NCBI RefSeq assembly: GCF_042679565.1
Contig: NZ_JBHTMY010000002.1
Location: forward strand, 1,054,001-1,118,000
Reading direction: 5' to 3'
DNA: 64,000 bases
Source: Namhaeicola litoreus
GTDB lineage: Bacteria; Bacteroidota; Bacteroidia; Flavobacteriales; Flavobacteriaceae
Shown here piece after piece: positions 1 through 8,751 of the stretch. The number at the start of each line of letters is the position of its first letter. Position 1 is the first letter of the stretch. A program made the position numbers and the translations under genes. The notes beneath the pieces were generated by a model, which had not been told where the DNA came from, searched no databases, and worked only from the letters and a program-made list of their open reading frames with translations.

Positions 1-309
1 GGAAATAATAAAAATCCCGATGAAGTCTTAAATCTGGAAGTTGTGACATGGAATGAACAAGAATATCAAATAGACTCAGTGGCAAATTTTGAAGAGTTGC
101 AGGCCAGTCTGGTCGACTTAGGAATTCACCTGAATTTTCGATTTGAGCAACATCATGATCGTTTTATCGCAGCAAACAATGGTTGGAAAATTAGCCTTGG
201 CCGGGGACTAGACATTTTTGAAAAAATTGAAGGTAGATTTAATGTAGCCGACCTCGACCAAACACGCAGAAAATGTAAATCTTGCGAATTGACATATTTG
301 AAAATTTAA
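1..309 (+). CDS. C-terminal part of a protein with a MIT_C/phospholipase-D-like domain
   Basis: The frame is open from the left edge of the window to the stop at 307-309, so this is the 3' end of a longer gene; a GTG at 43 is only a possible internal start. The segment at nucleotides 151-235 reads HHDRFIAANNGWKI followed by LGRGLDIFE, the HDR...GW.I..GRGLD.F signature I associate with the MIT_C domain, the PLD-like C-terminal domain of eukaryotic MITD1 that also occurs in bacterial conflict proteins. The N-terminal effector or targeting part is outside the window, so the overall role is unknown. A similar HHDRF motif occurs in the gene at 10733-11731, about 10 kb downstream. The domain assignment comes from motif recognition only. 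Confidence 0.6.
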   Translation, partial: GNNKNPDEVLNLEVVTWNEQEYQIDSVANFEELQASLVDLGIHLNFRFEQHHDRFIAANNGWKISLGRGLDIFEKIEGRFNVADLDQTRRKCKSCELTYLKI

Positions 310-672
310 CAAGTTTAAAATATATAAATAAATAATTTTAAAATTAACACCGGGAAGATCGGATTGTATGTTTAACAAGTGATATCGTTCAAGACAGACG
401 TTGTACGAAAAGGTTCATACCAAATTCCAAATATTTACTTTTAAAAGTGAATAAACTGAAAATTGGTGTCAACAGTTGAAGAATTGTTGCTGACTTAAAG
501 TTGCAAATTCTATGAGTTGAGGTCATTTTGGTGATATTGAATACAGATAGAAAGTTAACAATGTCTATACCTGAAAAGAGTTGCCTTGTAAGCGCTGTTT
601 TAGTGAAAGCTTAGTATTTCGCTTTTTACAACCTAAATCTGCTGCGATGGCCTATAAAAAAAATAAAATACT
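310..672. other. Gene-free stretch, 363 bp
   Basis: This stretch is AT-rich and carries no supported gene. Short frames around 560-650 are broken by stops and may be decayed coding sequence, but I could not assign them. The segment probably contains the promoter of the AlkB-like gene; no clear TAnnTTTG box stands out. Confidence 0.5.
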
Positions 673-1287
673 ATGGAACAACTAGATATGTTTGCCCCTA
701 GACCTGATTACAATGAATCGATTAAAATTACAAATGGTGAGTATATCTATATTCCAAATTTTTATAACAAGAGTACGGCAGATAACTATTTTAAACAATT
801 GCTAGAAAATATCGTTTGGAATCAAGAGTCCATGAATATCTATGGCAAACAAATTTTATTTCCTCGTTTAACAGCATGGTATGGAGACAACGATAAACCC
901 TATAGTTTTTCTGGAATAACTTTACAACCACACCCTTGGTCAAAAGAACTTTTAGAAATTAAAAAAAACATTGAACCTAAGGCTCAAGTTAAATTTAACT
1001 CAGTTTTACTTAATAGATACCGCAGCGGTAGTGATTCAATTTCATGGCATACAGATGCAGAAAAGGAATTAGGCAAAAACCCAGTGATTGCCTCGGTAAA
1101 TTTTGGAGCTGAACGAAAGTTTCAATTAAAACATATGGATTCAAATGAGAAAATTGAAATCGTTTTAAAACATGGCAGTTTGCTTATCATGATGGGTGAA
1201 TTACAACATTACTGGAAACATCAGGTTCCAAAAACAAAAGAACTGATGAAAGAGAGAATTAATTTAACGTTTAGAGTGATCAAATGA
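673..1287 (+). CDS. AlkB-family 2-oxoglutarate/Fe(II) dioxygenase
   Basis: This 204-residue protein has the full AlkB signature: the iron-binding H126-T-D128 in SWHTDAE, the distal histidine H183 in the HYWKHQVPK segment, and the 2-oxoglutarate-binding arginines R195 and R201 in ERINLTFR. The size and the NRYRSGSDSISWHTD core resemble the ABH2/ABH3-like branch, which oxidatively removes methyl groups from alkylated DNA or RNA bases. The ATG start is preceded by an A-rich tract. The stop overlaps the next gene by 4 bp (ATGA), so the two are almost certainly translationally coupled. Membership in the family is secure; whether the substrate is damaged host nucleic acid or a modified base tied to the neighbouring genes cannot be read from the sequence. 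Confidence 0.9.
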   Translation: MEQLDMFAPRPDYNESIKITNGEYIYIPNFYNKSTADNYFKQLLENIVWNQESMNIYGKQILFPRLTAWYGDNDKPYSFSGITLQPHPWSKELLEIKKNIEPKAQVKFNSVLLNRYRSGSDSISWHTDAEKELGKNPVIASVNFGAERKFQLKHMDSNEKIEIVLKHGSLLIMMGELQHYWKHQVPKTKELMKERINLTFRVIK

Positions 1288-2303
1288 GTTGGAAAAAAGT
1301 TGAAATAAAGAATGATTTAGGAGAAATTGTAGAGGCTTTGGCTCCAGTGATCGTGTCAGCCAGTCGTTCTACAGATATCCCTACTTTTTATGCCGATTGG
1401 TTTGTTGATAGATGGAAAAAAGGTTATGTAAAATGGAAAAATCCGTTTAACGGGGTGTATGCTTATGTATCATTTAAAAATACACGAATAGTGGTGTTCT
1501 GGACAAAAAACCCCAAACCCATCATGCATCATTTAGATTTTTTAGATGAACATGTAAAGAATTATTATTTTCAATATACCCTCAATGATTATGACGTAGA
1601 AGGATATGAAGGGAGAGTTCCGGGCGTTGCAACCAGAATAAAATCCTTTAAAGAACTCTCTAATCGCATTGGGAAAAAAAGAGTAATCTGGAGATTTGAC
1701 CCCATGATATTAACGGATAAGATTGACGTAAACGAACTGTTAAGAAGAGTAAAAAATATTGGAGATCAACTTAAAGACTATACAGAAAAATTAGTGTTTA
1801 GTTATGCAGATATTTCCAGTTATAGAAAGGTGGAGACAAATCTTAAAAATGAAGCGATCAATTATATTGAATTCGACAATAATACCATGCATGAATTTGC
1901 CAAAGGACTTCAGGAATTAAATAAAAGCTGGAATCTGGAAATTGCAACTTGCGCAGAAAAAATTCCCTTAGAGCAATATGGGATTATTCATAACAAATGT
2001 ATTGATGATGATTTAATGATCGACCTGTATGGTGATGACAAACTTTTAATGGATTTTTTAGGGGTAAAGTTTGAGGAAGCAACCTTATTTGATGAAAATC
2101 AAGAGGTTAAGAAAACTAAGGTGATTAAGGATAAAGGCCAACGAGAGCTATGCGGATGCGTCATGAGTAAAGATATTGGAGAGTATAACACTTGTCCGCA
2201 TGAATGTGTCTATTGCTATGCAAACACATCCAAAGAAATAGCAAGAAAAAATTTTAAAATGCATACTGCAAATAAAACTTTGGATACAATAACCGGAATT
2301 TAA
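1284..2303 (+). CDS. DUF1848 family protein with C-terminal cysteine cluster
   Basis: This 339-residue protein begins with SASRSTDIPTFYADWF (residues 25-40), the hallmark of the DUF1848 family, and ends with a cysteine cluster C290-x-C292 and C304-x3-C308-x2-C311. The latter resembles the CxxxCxxC iron-sulfur motif of radical-SAM proteins, although it sits at the C-terminus. Further cysteines are C223 and C239. Published functions for this family are not known to me. The gene overlaps the AlkB-like gene by 4 bp and precedes the helicase gene by 67 bp, so the three likely form one transcript. The pairing with an oxygenase suggests a redox role in nucleic-acid or nucleotide modification, but that is inference. 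Confidence 0.8.
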   Translation: MSWKKVEIKNDLGEIVEALAPVIVSASRSTDIPTFYADWFVDRWKKGYVKWKNPFNGVYAYVSFKNTRIVVFWTKNPKPIMHHLDFLDEHVKNYYFQYTLNDYDVEGYEGRVPGVATRIKSFKELSNRIGKKRVIWRFDPMILTDKIDVNELLRRVKNIGDQLKDYTEKLVFSYADISSYRKVETNLKNEAINYIEFDNNTMHEFAKGLQELNKSWNLEIATCAEKIPLEQYGIIHNKCIDDDLMIDLYGDDKLLMDFLGVKFEEATLFDENQEVKKTKVIKDKGQRELCGCVMSKDIGEYNTCPHECVYCYANTSKEIARKNFKMHTANKTLDTITGI

Positions 2304-2370
2304 TTATTAGAATCTGCCTCTTTGCATAAGGCATTTGATGAATCATTTACAAAAAACACAATAGACCACA

Positions 2371-5300
2371 TTGGAGAATTATATAAATCAAATAAAAGCA
2401 CTCAATAACGTTTCATTTCAGGAAATTAGAAAGGTAGCAATTAATGATATATCTCATTTAAATAAAAGTGTTCGTGATCAAAATTATGAAGCACTGAAAA
2501 GAGGTACTGCCATTATTGAAACCCATGACCTACTATGTCAATATTTGTATTCATTTGGCAACATGCATAAGGCAAAATTAAAAGATGCTTTTACAAAATT
2601 ACCGCCAAGTGTACTGGAAAATGAATTTGAAATTATCGATTGGGGCTGCGGTCAAGGATTGGGCACAATAAATCTATTTGACTATCTCAGCGAAAAGAGG
2701 ATAAAAAATAAAGTGCAGGGTATTACGCTTATCGAGCCTTCCAAAATGGCCCTGGAAAGAGCAGTTTTGCATACCGAGGCATATGTGAAAGATCCTGATT
2801 TAATTAAAACCTACAACACAAATTTTGAAATGTTAAAACCTGACCAGATAAAAATTAAATCTGGTCATCCTGTTATCCATATTTTCTCAAATATTCTAGA
2901 TGTTGCTCAGATAGATCTTAAATATTTAGCAAATCTGGTAGACGGTGCAGTGGTGTCTGAAAATTACATCATTTCTGTTGGACCGCTCAACCCTACCAAT
3001 AGGAGAATCGATGCTTTTTATAAGTATTTCGATGTACCGCTGCTCTATACCTATGAAAATAGCCAATTTGAATACGGTAGCACGAAAAAGTGTACGTACA
3101 AAGCAAAAATTTATAAACTGGAAAATAGCGAAAAGGGTAATTTAATCCCCATTGTGTTTTACCCCTCAGTGCAGTTCCTGTCATCATATCAACTGGATTG
3201 TGTTGCAGAACAATTCGCTTTGCTCTCAAAAGAAGAACGGTCATTATTAAAAATTAAATTTGATAAAACCCAAGCCTTTGAAACATCAGCTCCATTCGAT
3301 ATTGGGGCATGTGTTTATGACGATATTCATCCTGTTCTCGCGGTGCTTAACAATATCGTAACCCGAGGAATACCGACCAAAACCAGCCCATATGTAGAAG
3401 AATTTTTTCAAGAAGCTTTTGGCTATTCAAATTATGAAAATAGCTATGGTACATTTTTTTATAAAAAAACAAAGGAGATAGACCTCTTAAAAACAATAAC
3501 ATGGGTAGAAGAAACAATCGGTCAACACAATAAACCCGATTTTTCTGAAATAAATGTTGACCATTTACAACTTATTTATTCACCGATCGCAATCGCTAGA
3601 TTTCAAAAAACAGTACTCGAAGCATTAATGACCGGTAAATTGGATGTAAATAAAAATAAATGGCAGGTCCTTGTCCTTGAAAAAGATGTGCCATGTGCAG
3701 CCTTGGCCCTTAAAGATTTATCGTATCTGTTTAATAACTTGACCAAGTTGAGCGAACAATACGACCATTTAACATTTCCGGAAATTGATTTAACCATTGT
3801 CAACGATTCAATTTTTTCGAAGTCAAAACTTCACCTGGACAATCGCATATATAGTGTAAATGAACCATTAAATAAATTATATGATTTAGTGGTTGATATC
3901 GCCGTACTGCAGTCAGATAAAATAAATAAAGATTCTTTCAGTAAGTACAGATGTGAAAATAATTGTTACTTCAACATAAGATCTGCCCAAATAAAACAAA
4001 ATGAGCGGTTTATATATACTACAGACAGAATAGTTTACCGTAATATCGTTCAAACAAATGCACAAGGTAGGTTTGAAGATGTTGAAGAAACCAAGCGTTT
4101 ACTGACTTATTTCTTGAAACTACTTTTCAGAAAAGAAAGCTTCCGGTCCGGACAGCTGCCAATTCTGAACAGAGCACTGCAAAACAAAAGTGTAATTGGC
4201 CTGCTGCCTACTGGAGGAGGAAAGTCATTGACCTACCAGTTGGCCGCACTTTTGCAACCGGGAGTTACTTTAATCGTTGATCCTTTAAAGTCTTTGATGA
4301 AAGATCAGTACGATGGGCTAATAAAAGTAGGGATAGACTCCTGTGCTTTTATCAATAGCGAACTTTCTGCGCAAGAAAAAGATGAGGTTGCTACGAGAAT
4401 GGAACAGTCAAAACTTCAATTTGTTTTTCTTTCCCCTGAAAGATTATCAATTTATTCGTTTAGAGAAAAGTTGAAAAATATGCACAACTTAAACGTGTAT
4501 TTTTCTTATGGGGTAATTGATGAGGTGCACTGTGTCTCTGAATGGGGCCATGATTTTAGGTTTTCTTATTTACACCTAGGTCGTAACTTATATAAATACG
4601 TGAGGGCTAAGGAAGGTCGAATTTCTTTATTTGGTTTAACCGCAACGGCATCATTTGATGTTCTGGCAGATGTGGAAAGAGAATTATCAGGTAATGGAGC
4701 CTTCCCATTAGACTCTGAAACTATTATTCGTTACGAAAATACCAACAGACTTGAATTACAATATAAAATAGAAAAAGTAAATATTGATCTCGAAATTGAT
4801 GGTTCGTTTGATCGAGGCAATAAGCTCGACGCTAAACTTCCCAAAGCAGTAAAAATGCCAAATAAATGGGATTTCTATAGAGCTAAAAACAAATTTTTAT
4901 CAAGTTATATAACCAAAATTCCTCATTATATTAACGAACTGCAAAGTGAAGAATCATTAAAGAATATCAAAAATTCTTATAAAATTAGACAAGGAATTAA
5001 TGATTTAGAACATGACAATTTATTAGTAAATGTTCCAGATGATTATTTTATAAAAAAAGAACAATACCCACACTCAGGTATTATTTTTTGTCCTCATAAG
5101 GGTTCAACGGGAATTTCAGTGGAAGAAACTAAGGAATCCTTGAAGGATACCATTCCCGCCCTTGGTACATTTATGGGTGGTGATGATACAGGTAATCTTT
5201 CCATGCAAAATCTGGAACTCTTTAGAGATAACAAGCAACCCTTAATGGTCGCAACCAAAGCTTTTGGAATGGGTATTGACAAACCCAATGTTCGTTTTAC

Positions 5301-6933
5301 AGTCAATTTGAACTATTCTAGTTCATTAGAAAGTTTTGTCCAGGAAGCTGGTCGGGCGGGTAGAGACAGAAGAATTGCTTTGTCAGTCATACTATTGTCA
5401 GGTTATGAACTAGAAAGAATTAATAAAAATTGTGTTGAGGATACCTTTCCATTAAATATCATTAAACTTAAATGGTTTAAAAAGGAAGACTTAAAACAAA
5501 TCATGGATCACTATAGCCTCGAAATAAAACCAGATTTTATCGATTCTTACAACCCTCAAAATGATTACGTTAAGCTGCAATGTGAAAAACGTAATGAAAA
5601 TGGACGAAATATTTTTGCTGAAGGGCGATGTGAAATGGATTGCGGAGACATGAAGTGCAAAATTAGACATGCCCCTAATTTGGCTAAAGTATGGGGAGCT
5701 GAAAAAGATTTAGAAGAGATTCTTTCATCAAACGGAATTAGTGCTAAATCCAAAAACATTGAATATCAGAATGCTGATTATGAAACTGTCATGTATTTCT
5801 ATAACAATGGATTCAAGGGAGAAGATATTGAAAAAGGATTTATTTATAGTCTCCTTTACCAACAATCTATAAGCGTTTTTTATGGGGATGACAGTCATTC
5901 AAAAGACACAAATACAGTAAAAGGTTTTTTGAATTCAGTCCTTAATTCTGAGGTGGACCAAGAAATAGTTTCTTTTGTAAATTATGAAAACCCTGATCCT
6001 AAAAAAAAGATTGAAGGAACGGATACGGATATAGCAAAAGCCATTTATAGAATGACCTGTATCGGTTTGATTGAAGATTTTACACAAGATTATGCAAATA
6101 GTAGATATCGTATTGTATCTAAAAGAAAAAAGATCGGAGATTATTATCAAAGTTTAAAACAGTTTTTATTGAGATATTATGCTGAGGATAGAGCCGAAAA
6201 AGAAATTCAGAAGGCCTATAATATGGATGTAAATAGCGATGATCCATTAGAAACAGAAATATTTCAGTGTTTGGCTTACCTCACAGGTTTTGTCTATGAT
6301 AAAATATCATTGAAACGGAAACGCGCAATTGACGATATGAGAACCTTTTGTGTTTCTGGAACTATTGCTTCAAAAGATTGGAAAGAAACAAATGAAGATT
6401 TAAAGGATTTTATTTATTATTATTTTAATTCAAAATATGCGAAAACTGATTATGTCGCGGATAACGGCGAATCTTATTCACTGGTCGTTGATTCTGACAG
6501 TGGTAAAAAGTCAGATAAAGAAATTTTATTTAAATATCTGAAGGTAATTGATAATGAAATAGTCGGTATTGGAACGCCAATTGATAATGTAAAACACTTA
6601 CAAGGTGCAGTTCGTTTAATTTCCAGATCCCTTACTGACACAAATCCAACCATGGCCCTATTAGAAGCATTTACCCTGATCTTTTTAGGAACGAATAACA
6701 ATGAAAATCTGGAAAAACAGCTAATTCAAAGCTATACAGATGGAATGATAGAAATGATGAACCGACTGAACTCAAGTAGCGAGTTTTGGGACTTGTTTCA
6801 AAATTACAATAGTATAATTTCAGTATACCTCAATAAAACAAAACTTAATAACATGATAACCGAAGCACTTATCATATTGCATGGCCTCGAACTAAAAAAA
6901 ATTACATCTAAATATATTGCAACACATGAATAA
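2371..6933 (+). CDS. Methyltransferase-like domain fused to RecQ-type DNA helicase
   Basis: The 1520-residue product starts at a TTG that follows an in-frame stop (2362-2364); no ATG lies near. The N-terminal part has a SAM-binding glycine motif, DWGCGQG at residues 90-96, followed by an acidic IEPS strand end, so it looks like a Rossmann methyltransferase. The middle and C-terminal parts are a superfamily 2 helicase of RecQ type: Walker A GLLPTGGGKS (610-619), DEVHCVSEWGHDFR from residue 717 (DEVH box plus the RecQ aromatic loop), a TATAS motif, and QEAGRAGRD (991-999) for motif VI. A long insert lies between the two RecA lobes, and a cluster of cysteines (CEMDCGDMKC region) follows lobe 2, possibly a zinc site. 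No HRDC domain is obvious. It overlaps the next gene by 8 bp. The fusion is unusual, and I do not know a named system with it. Confidence 0.85.
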   Translation: MENYINQIKALNNVSFQEIRKVAINDISHLNKSVRDQNYEALKRGTAIIETHDLLCQYLYSFGNMHKAKLKDAFTKLPPSVLENEFEIIDWGCGQGLGTINLFDYLSEKRIKNKVQGITLIEPSKMALERAVLHTEAYVKDPDLIKTYNTNFEMLKPDQIKIKSGHPVIHIFSNILDVAQIDLKYLANLVDGAVVSENYIISVGPLNPTNRRIDAFYKYFDVPLLYTYENSQFEYGSTKKCTYKAKIYKLENSEKGNLIPIVFYPSVQFLSSYQLDCVAEQFALLSKEERSLLKIKFDKTQAFETSAPFDIGACVYDDIHPVLAVLNNIVTRGIPTKTSPYVEEFFQEAFGYSNYENSYGTFFYKKTKEIDLLKTITWVEETIGQHNKPDFSEINVDHLQLIYSPIAIARFQKTVLEALMTGKLDVNKNKWQVLVLEKDVPCAALALKDLSYLFNNLTKLSEQYDHLTFPEIDLTIVNDSIFSKSKLHLDNRIYSVNEPLNKLYDLVVDIAVLQSDKINKDSFSKYRCENNCYFNIRSAQIKQNERFIYTTDRIVYRNIVQTNAQGRFEDVEETKRLLTYFLKLLFRKESFRSGQLPILNRALQNKSVIGLLPTGGGKSLTYQLAALLQPGVTLIVDPLKSLMKDQYDGLIKVGIDSCAFINSELSAQEKDEVATRMEQSKLQFVFLSPERLSIYSFREKLKNMHNLNVYFSYGVIDEVHCVSEWGHDFRFSYLHLGRNLYKYVRAKEGRISLFGLTATASFDVLADVERELSGNGAFPLDSETIIRYENTNRLELQYKIEKVNIDLEIDGSFDRGNKLDAKLPKAVKMPNKWDFYRAKNKFLSSYITKIPHYINELQSEESLKNIKNSYKIRQGINDLEHDNLLVNVPDDYFIKKEQYPHSGIIFCPHKGSTGISVEETKESLKDTIPALGTFMGGDDTGNLSMQNLELFRDNKQPLMVATKAFGMGIDKPNVRFTVNLNYSSSLESFVQEAGRAGRDRRIALSVILLSGYELERINKNCVEDTFPLNIIKLKWFKKEDLKQIMDHYSLEIKPDFIDSYNPQNDYVKLQCEKRNENGRNIFAEGRCEMDCGDMKCKIRHAPNLAKVWGAEKDLEEILSSNGISAKSKNIEYQNADYETVMYFYNNGFKGEDIEKGFIYSLLYQQSISVFYGDDSHSKDTNTVKGFLNSVLNSEVDQEIVSFVNYENPDPKKKIEGTDTDIAKAIYRMTCIGLIEDFTQDYANSRYRIVSKRKKIGDYYQSLKQFLLRYYAEDRAEKEIQKAYNMDVNSDDPLETEIFQCLAYLTGFVYDKISLKRKRAIDDMRTFCVSGTIASKDWKETNEDLKDFIYYYFNSKYAKTDYVADNGESYSLVVDSDSGKKSDKEILFKYLKVIDNEIVGIGTPIDNVKHLQGAVRLISRSLTDTNPTMALLEAFTLIFLGTNNNENLEKQLIQSYTDGMIEMMNRLNSSSEFWDLFQNYNSIISVYLNKTKLNNMITEALIILHGLELKKITSKYIATHE

Positions 6934-7657
6934 CGATAAAATACAGCAATCGCTCATCGAGCTTGAAGAAAATTTAAAAAATTTGAATTCTGCGCGTAAT
7001 CAGGTAATTTCTATGGCAGGAAATAGTCAAAAATTATCACAAGAAGTCCTCTTATTGGTAAATTCATTTCAAGAATTGAATAAAAACTTATCCCAGAACA
7101 ACTTTACCTCAACAGAACATTTTAAAAGTTTCTTTAGTCGCATTGAAGAATCTGTTAATCAATTTTCGGTAATTATAGATGATGCGGCCAATGACTTACA
7201 AAAAATGATTTATTCAAATGCGGAAAGTTTTAGTGTTAATCTCGATGCTATAACGCAGGAACATGTTGTAGCATCACAAAATATAATTCAGGATAAAAAG
7301 AACGTTTTCGACGCACTGATTGAAAAACAGACCCTCTTTTCTGGTAAATTAGAAGAGTTGAAAAACGAATTAAATGAGTTTAATTTTCATGAAAAAATTG
7401 CTCTATTCCAAACAGAACTTAACCAGCAAAGTGATTGGATAAAAAAAGTTGTCCAACAAATAGATAAAACAAAATCAGAAGTACAACTTGAATTTCAAAA
7501 TTTTAGCAAATCCTACGAAAATCAAAACATGTTAATTGCTGATAAATTTAAAGACTTAAGTAACCTTGTAGAAGCAAACCAAAAAAAACAATCCATTTAC
7601 CAATACTTGATCATCTCCCTGATAATAGTAACAACATTAATTTTGTTTTTTAAATAG
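6926..7657 (+). CDS. Coiled-coil protein with C-terminal transmembrane anchor
   Basis: I chose the ATG at 6926 (243 residues); an upstream TTG at 6917 is possible but less likely. The start overlaps the helicase stop (ATGAATAA), indicating coupled expression. Nearly the whole protein is charged and glutamine/asparagine-rich with long heptad-like helices. A single hydrophobic segment, YLIISLIIVTTLILFF, ends the chain. This topology, a long cytoplasmic coiled coil held by a C-terminal membrane helix, would place the partner helicase near the membrane. No enzymatic motif is visible. It resembles in general shape the membrane-anchored coiled-coil subunits of some phage-defence systems, but I cannot assign a family. 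Confidence 0.8.
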   Translation: MNNDKIQQSLIELEENLKNLNSARNQVISMAGNSQKLSQEVLLLVNSFQELNKNLSQNNFTSTEHFKSFFSRIEESVNQFSVIIDDAANDLQKMIYSNAESFSVNLDAITQEHVVASQNIIQDKKNVFDALIEKQTLFSGKLEELKNELNEFNFHEKIALFQTELNQQSDWIKKVVQQIDKTKSEVQLEFQNFSKSYENQNMLIADKFKDLSNLVEANQKKQSIYQYLIISLIIVTTLILFFK

Positions 7658-7671
7658 ACAAAAGACATTAA

Positions 7672-7770
7672 ATAGAAGTAGCGTCTGATGCACTTACCGA
7701 TGGCATGTTGGGAGATTGGGATGATTTTGACGGTGATTACGATGATGCAATGCTCTACTTGAGAGGATAA
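7672..7770 (+). pseudogene. C-terminal remnant of an unknown gene (DALTDGM...GDYDDAM)
   Basis: Directly after the coiled-coil gene an open frame without a convincing start encodes about 32 residues, including DALTDGMLGDWDDFDG and ending YDDAMLYLRG. Acidic tails of this type finish larger proteins, so this looks like the surviving 3' end of a deleted gene. The parent family is not identified. Confidence 0.35.
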
Positions 7771-7791
7771 AAAATAATACCTTTTTAAAAA

Positions 7792-7900
7792 ATGAATATG
7801 AAAATAGGTTTAGAAAATTTCAGAGTGTTTAAAGAATTTGTTAGGAAACCAATAACCGTGCTTACCTGAGCAAATAATAACGGTCAAGTTGTAGTGATCA
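7792..7900 (+). pseudogene. Decayed 5' end of an AAA/SMC-like ATPase gene
   Basis: From ATG 7792 (or 7798) the frame reads MKIGLENFRVFKEF, then KPITVLT, then stop TGA at 7867-7869, then ANNNGQ. In ATPases of the AAA_15/AAA_21 type this position reads LTGxNNxGKS, so the Walker A glycine codon GGA appears to have become TGA and the lysine codon has become CAA. No ATPase body follows before the next gene. It parallels the start of the intact ATPase at 8752 (SIGVKNFKIFKN), so it is probably the remnant of a related gene. Confidence 0.55.
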
Positions 7901-8057
7901 TAAAGTGGTATTTTCTGCAACACCTATATAAAAAAGTAATTAACTATGGCTCAATATGTTTCAATTATACAATATAGAAATAACATCATTTTTTACTATG
8001 CAGTTAGGCTGCACTCAATCGTTTTAAGTTTGTTCCATCATTAAAAAATTATAAATC
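7901..8057. other. Gene-free tail of the 7658-8057 interval
   Basis: The interval 7658-8057 contains only the two remnants listed above. The final 157 bp are AT-rich with no gene, and may carry the promoter of the 126-residue gene that follows. Confidence 0.4.
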
Positions 8058-8438
8058 ATGATCGCAATAGATATCATTCTGAATAAATATTTTAATCAAG
8101 AAGAAAATGTTATACGCAAAAGTAATTTGACGAACCCCTCAGTGAAGGTTTTTGGTTATTTAGCAGGTAAAACAGGAGAATATATTCTTCCAAAATCAAA
8201 AATTAAAGTTGTCTATAGTTGCTTGAAATCCCCAAGTACCCAAAGGTTAGAATGCACAACTTATTTTGAAAAAAATGGAATTGAATTAATTCGACTTGGC
8301 AATGAAGCTCCCAAGCAAAATATCGCAGATTTCATGAATTATTATGAAGGATTATCTGCAGATCAATTAAAAAAGGAACTATTAGAGGTTAGAATGAAAA
8401 ATGAACCTGTTGTACTCAAAGACAATATAACTGAATAA
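8058..8438 (+). CDS. Hypothetical protein, 126 aa
   Basis: A complete ATG-to-stop frame encodes a soluble protein of 126 residues with no signal peptide or membrane helix. It contains a beta-rich first half (VKVFGYLAGKTGEYILPKSKIKVVYS) and a helical, charged C-terminal part. I do not recognise a family. It lies between gene remnants and an ATPase gene in an accessory region, so it may be a leftover of a defence locus. The codon usage looks normal for the region, which supports its being real. Confidence 0.55.
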   Translation: MIAIDIILNKYFNQEENVIRKSNLTNPSVKVFGYLAGKTGEYILPKSKIKVVYSCLKSPSTQRLECTTYFEKNGIELIRLGNEAPKQNIADFMNYYEGLSADQLKKELLEVRMKNEPVVLKDNITE

Positions 8439-8751
8439 TTCATTTATCGTCCTTCTATAAATGAATGATTAACGTATTAATGAATAAGGAAGTTTTAGGT
8501 TTTCATAACTTAAAAGCTATCGGTTTAATGACGATAGCATGTAACTAATCTTGCCTTGTATATGACTTGATGAGGATTTTAATTGATGATGTAGATGAAT
8601 CGCGTGGATACGTTAAATATGAACACTTTAATCAAAACAAAGATAGTCGCGAGAACAGTTAGGTATTACAAATAAATTTCAATTATTAAAACGAAAAATA
8701 TTAGAAATAGAATAAAAATTCAGATAAATTTATTGACCGAAAATAAAAAAA
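8439..8751. other. Gene-free stretch, 313 bp, probably decayed coding sequence
   Basis: Two short open segments (about 8478-8547 and 8582-8661, the latter reading IDDVDESRGYVKYEHF) are interrupted by stops and have no recognisable family. They suggest degraded genes. The final 60 bp are very A-rich and precede the ATPase start. Confidence 0.4.
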
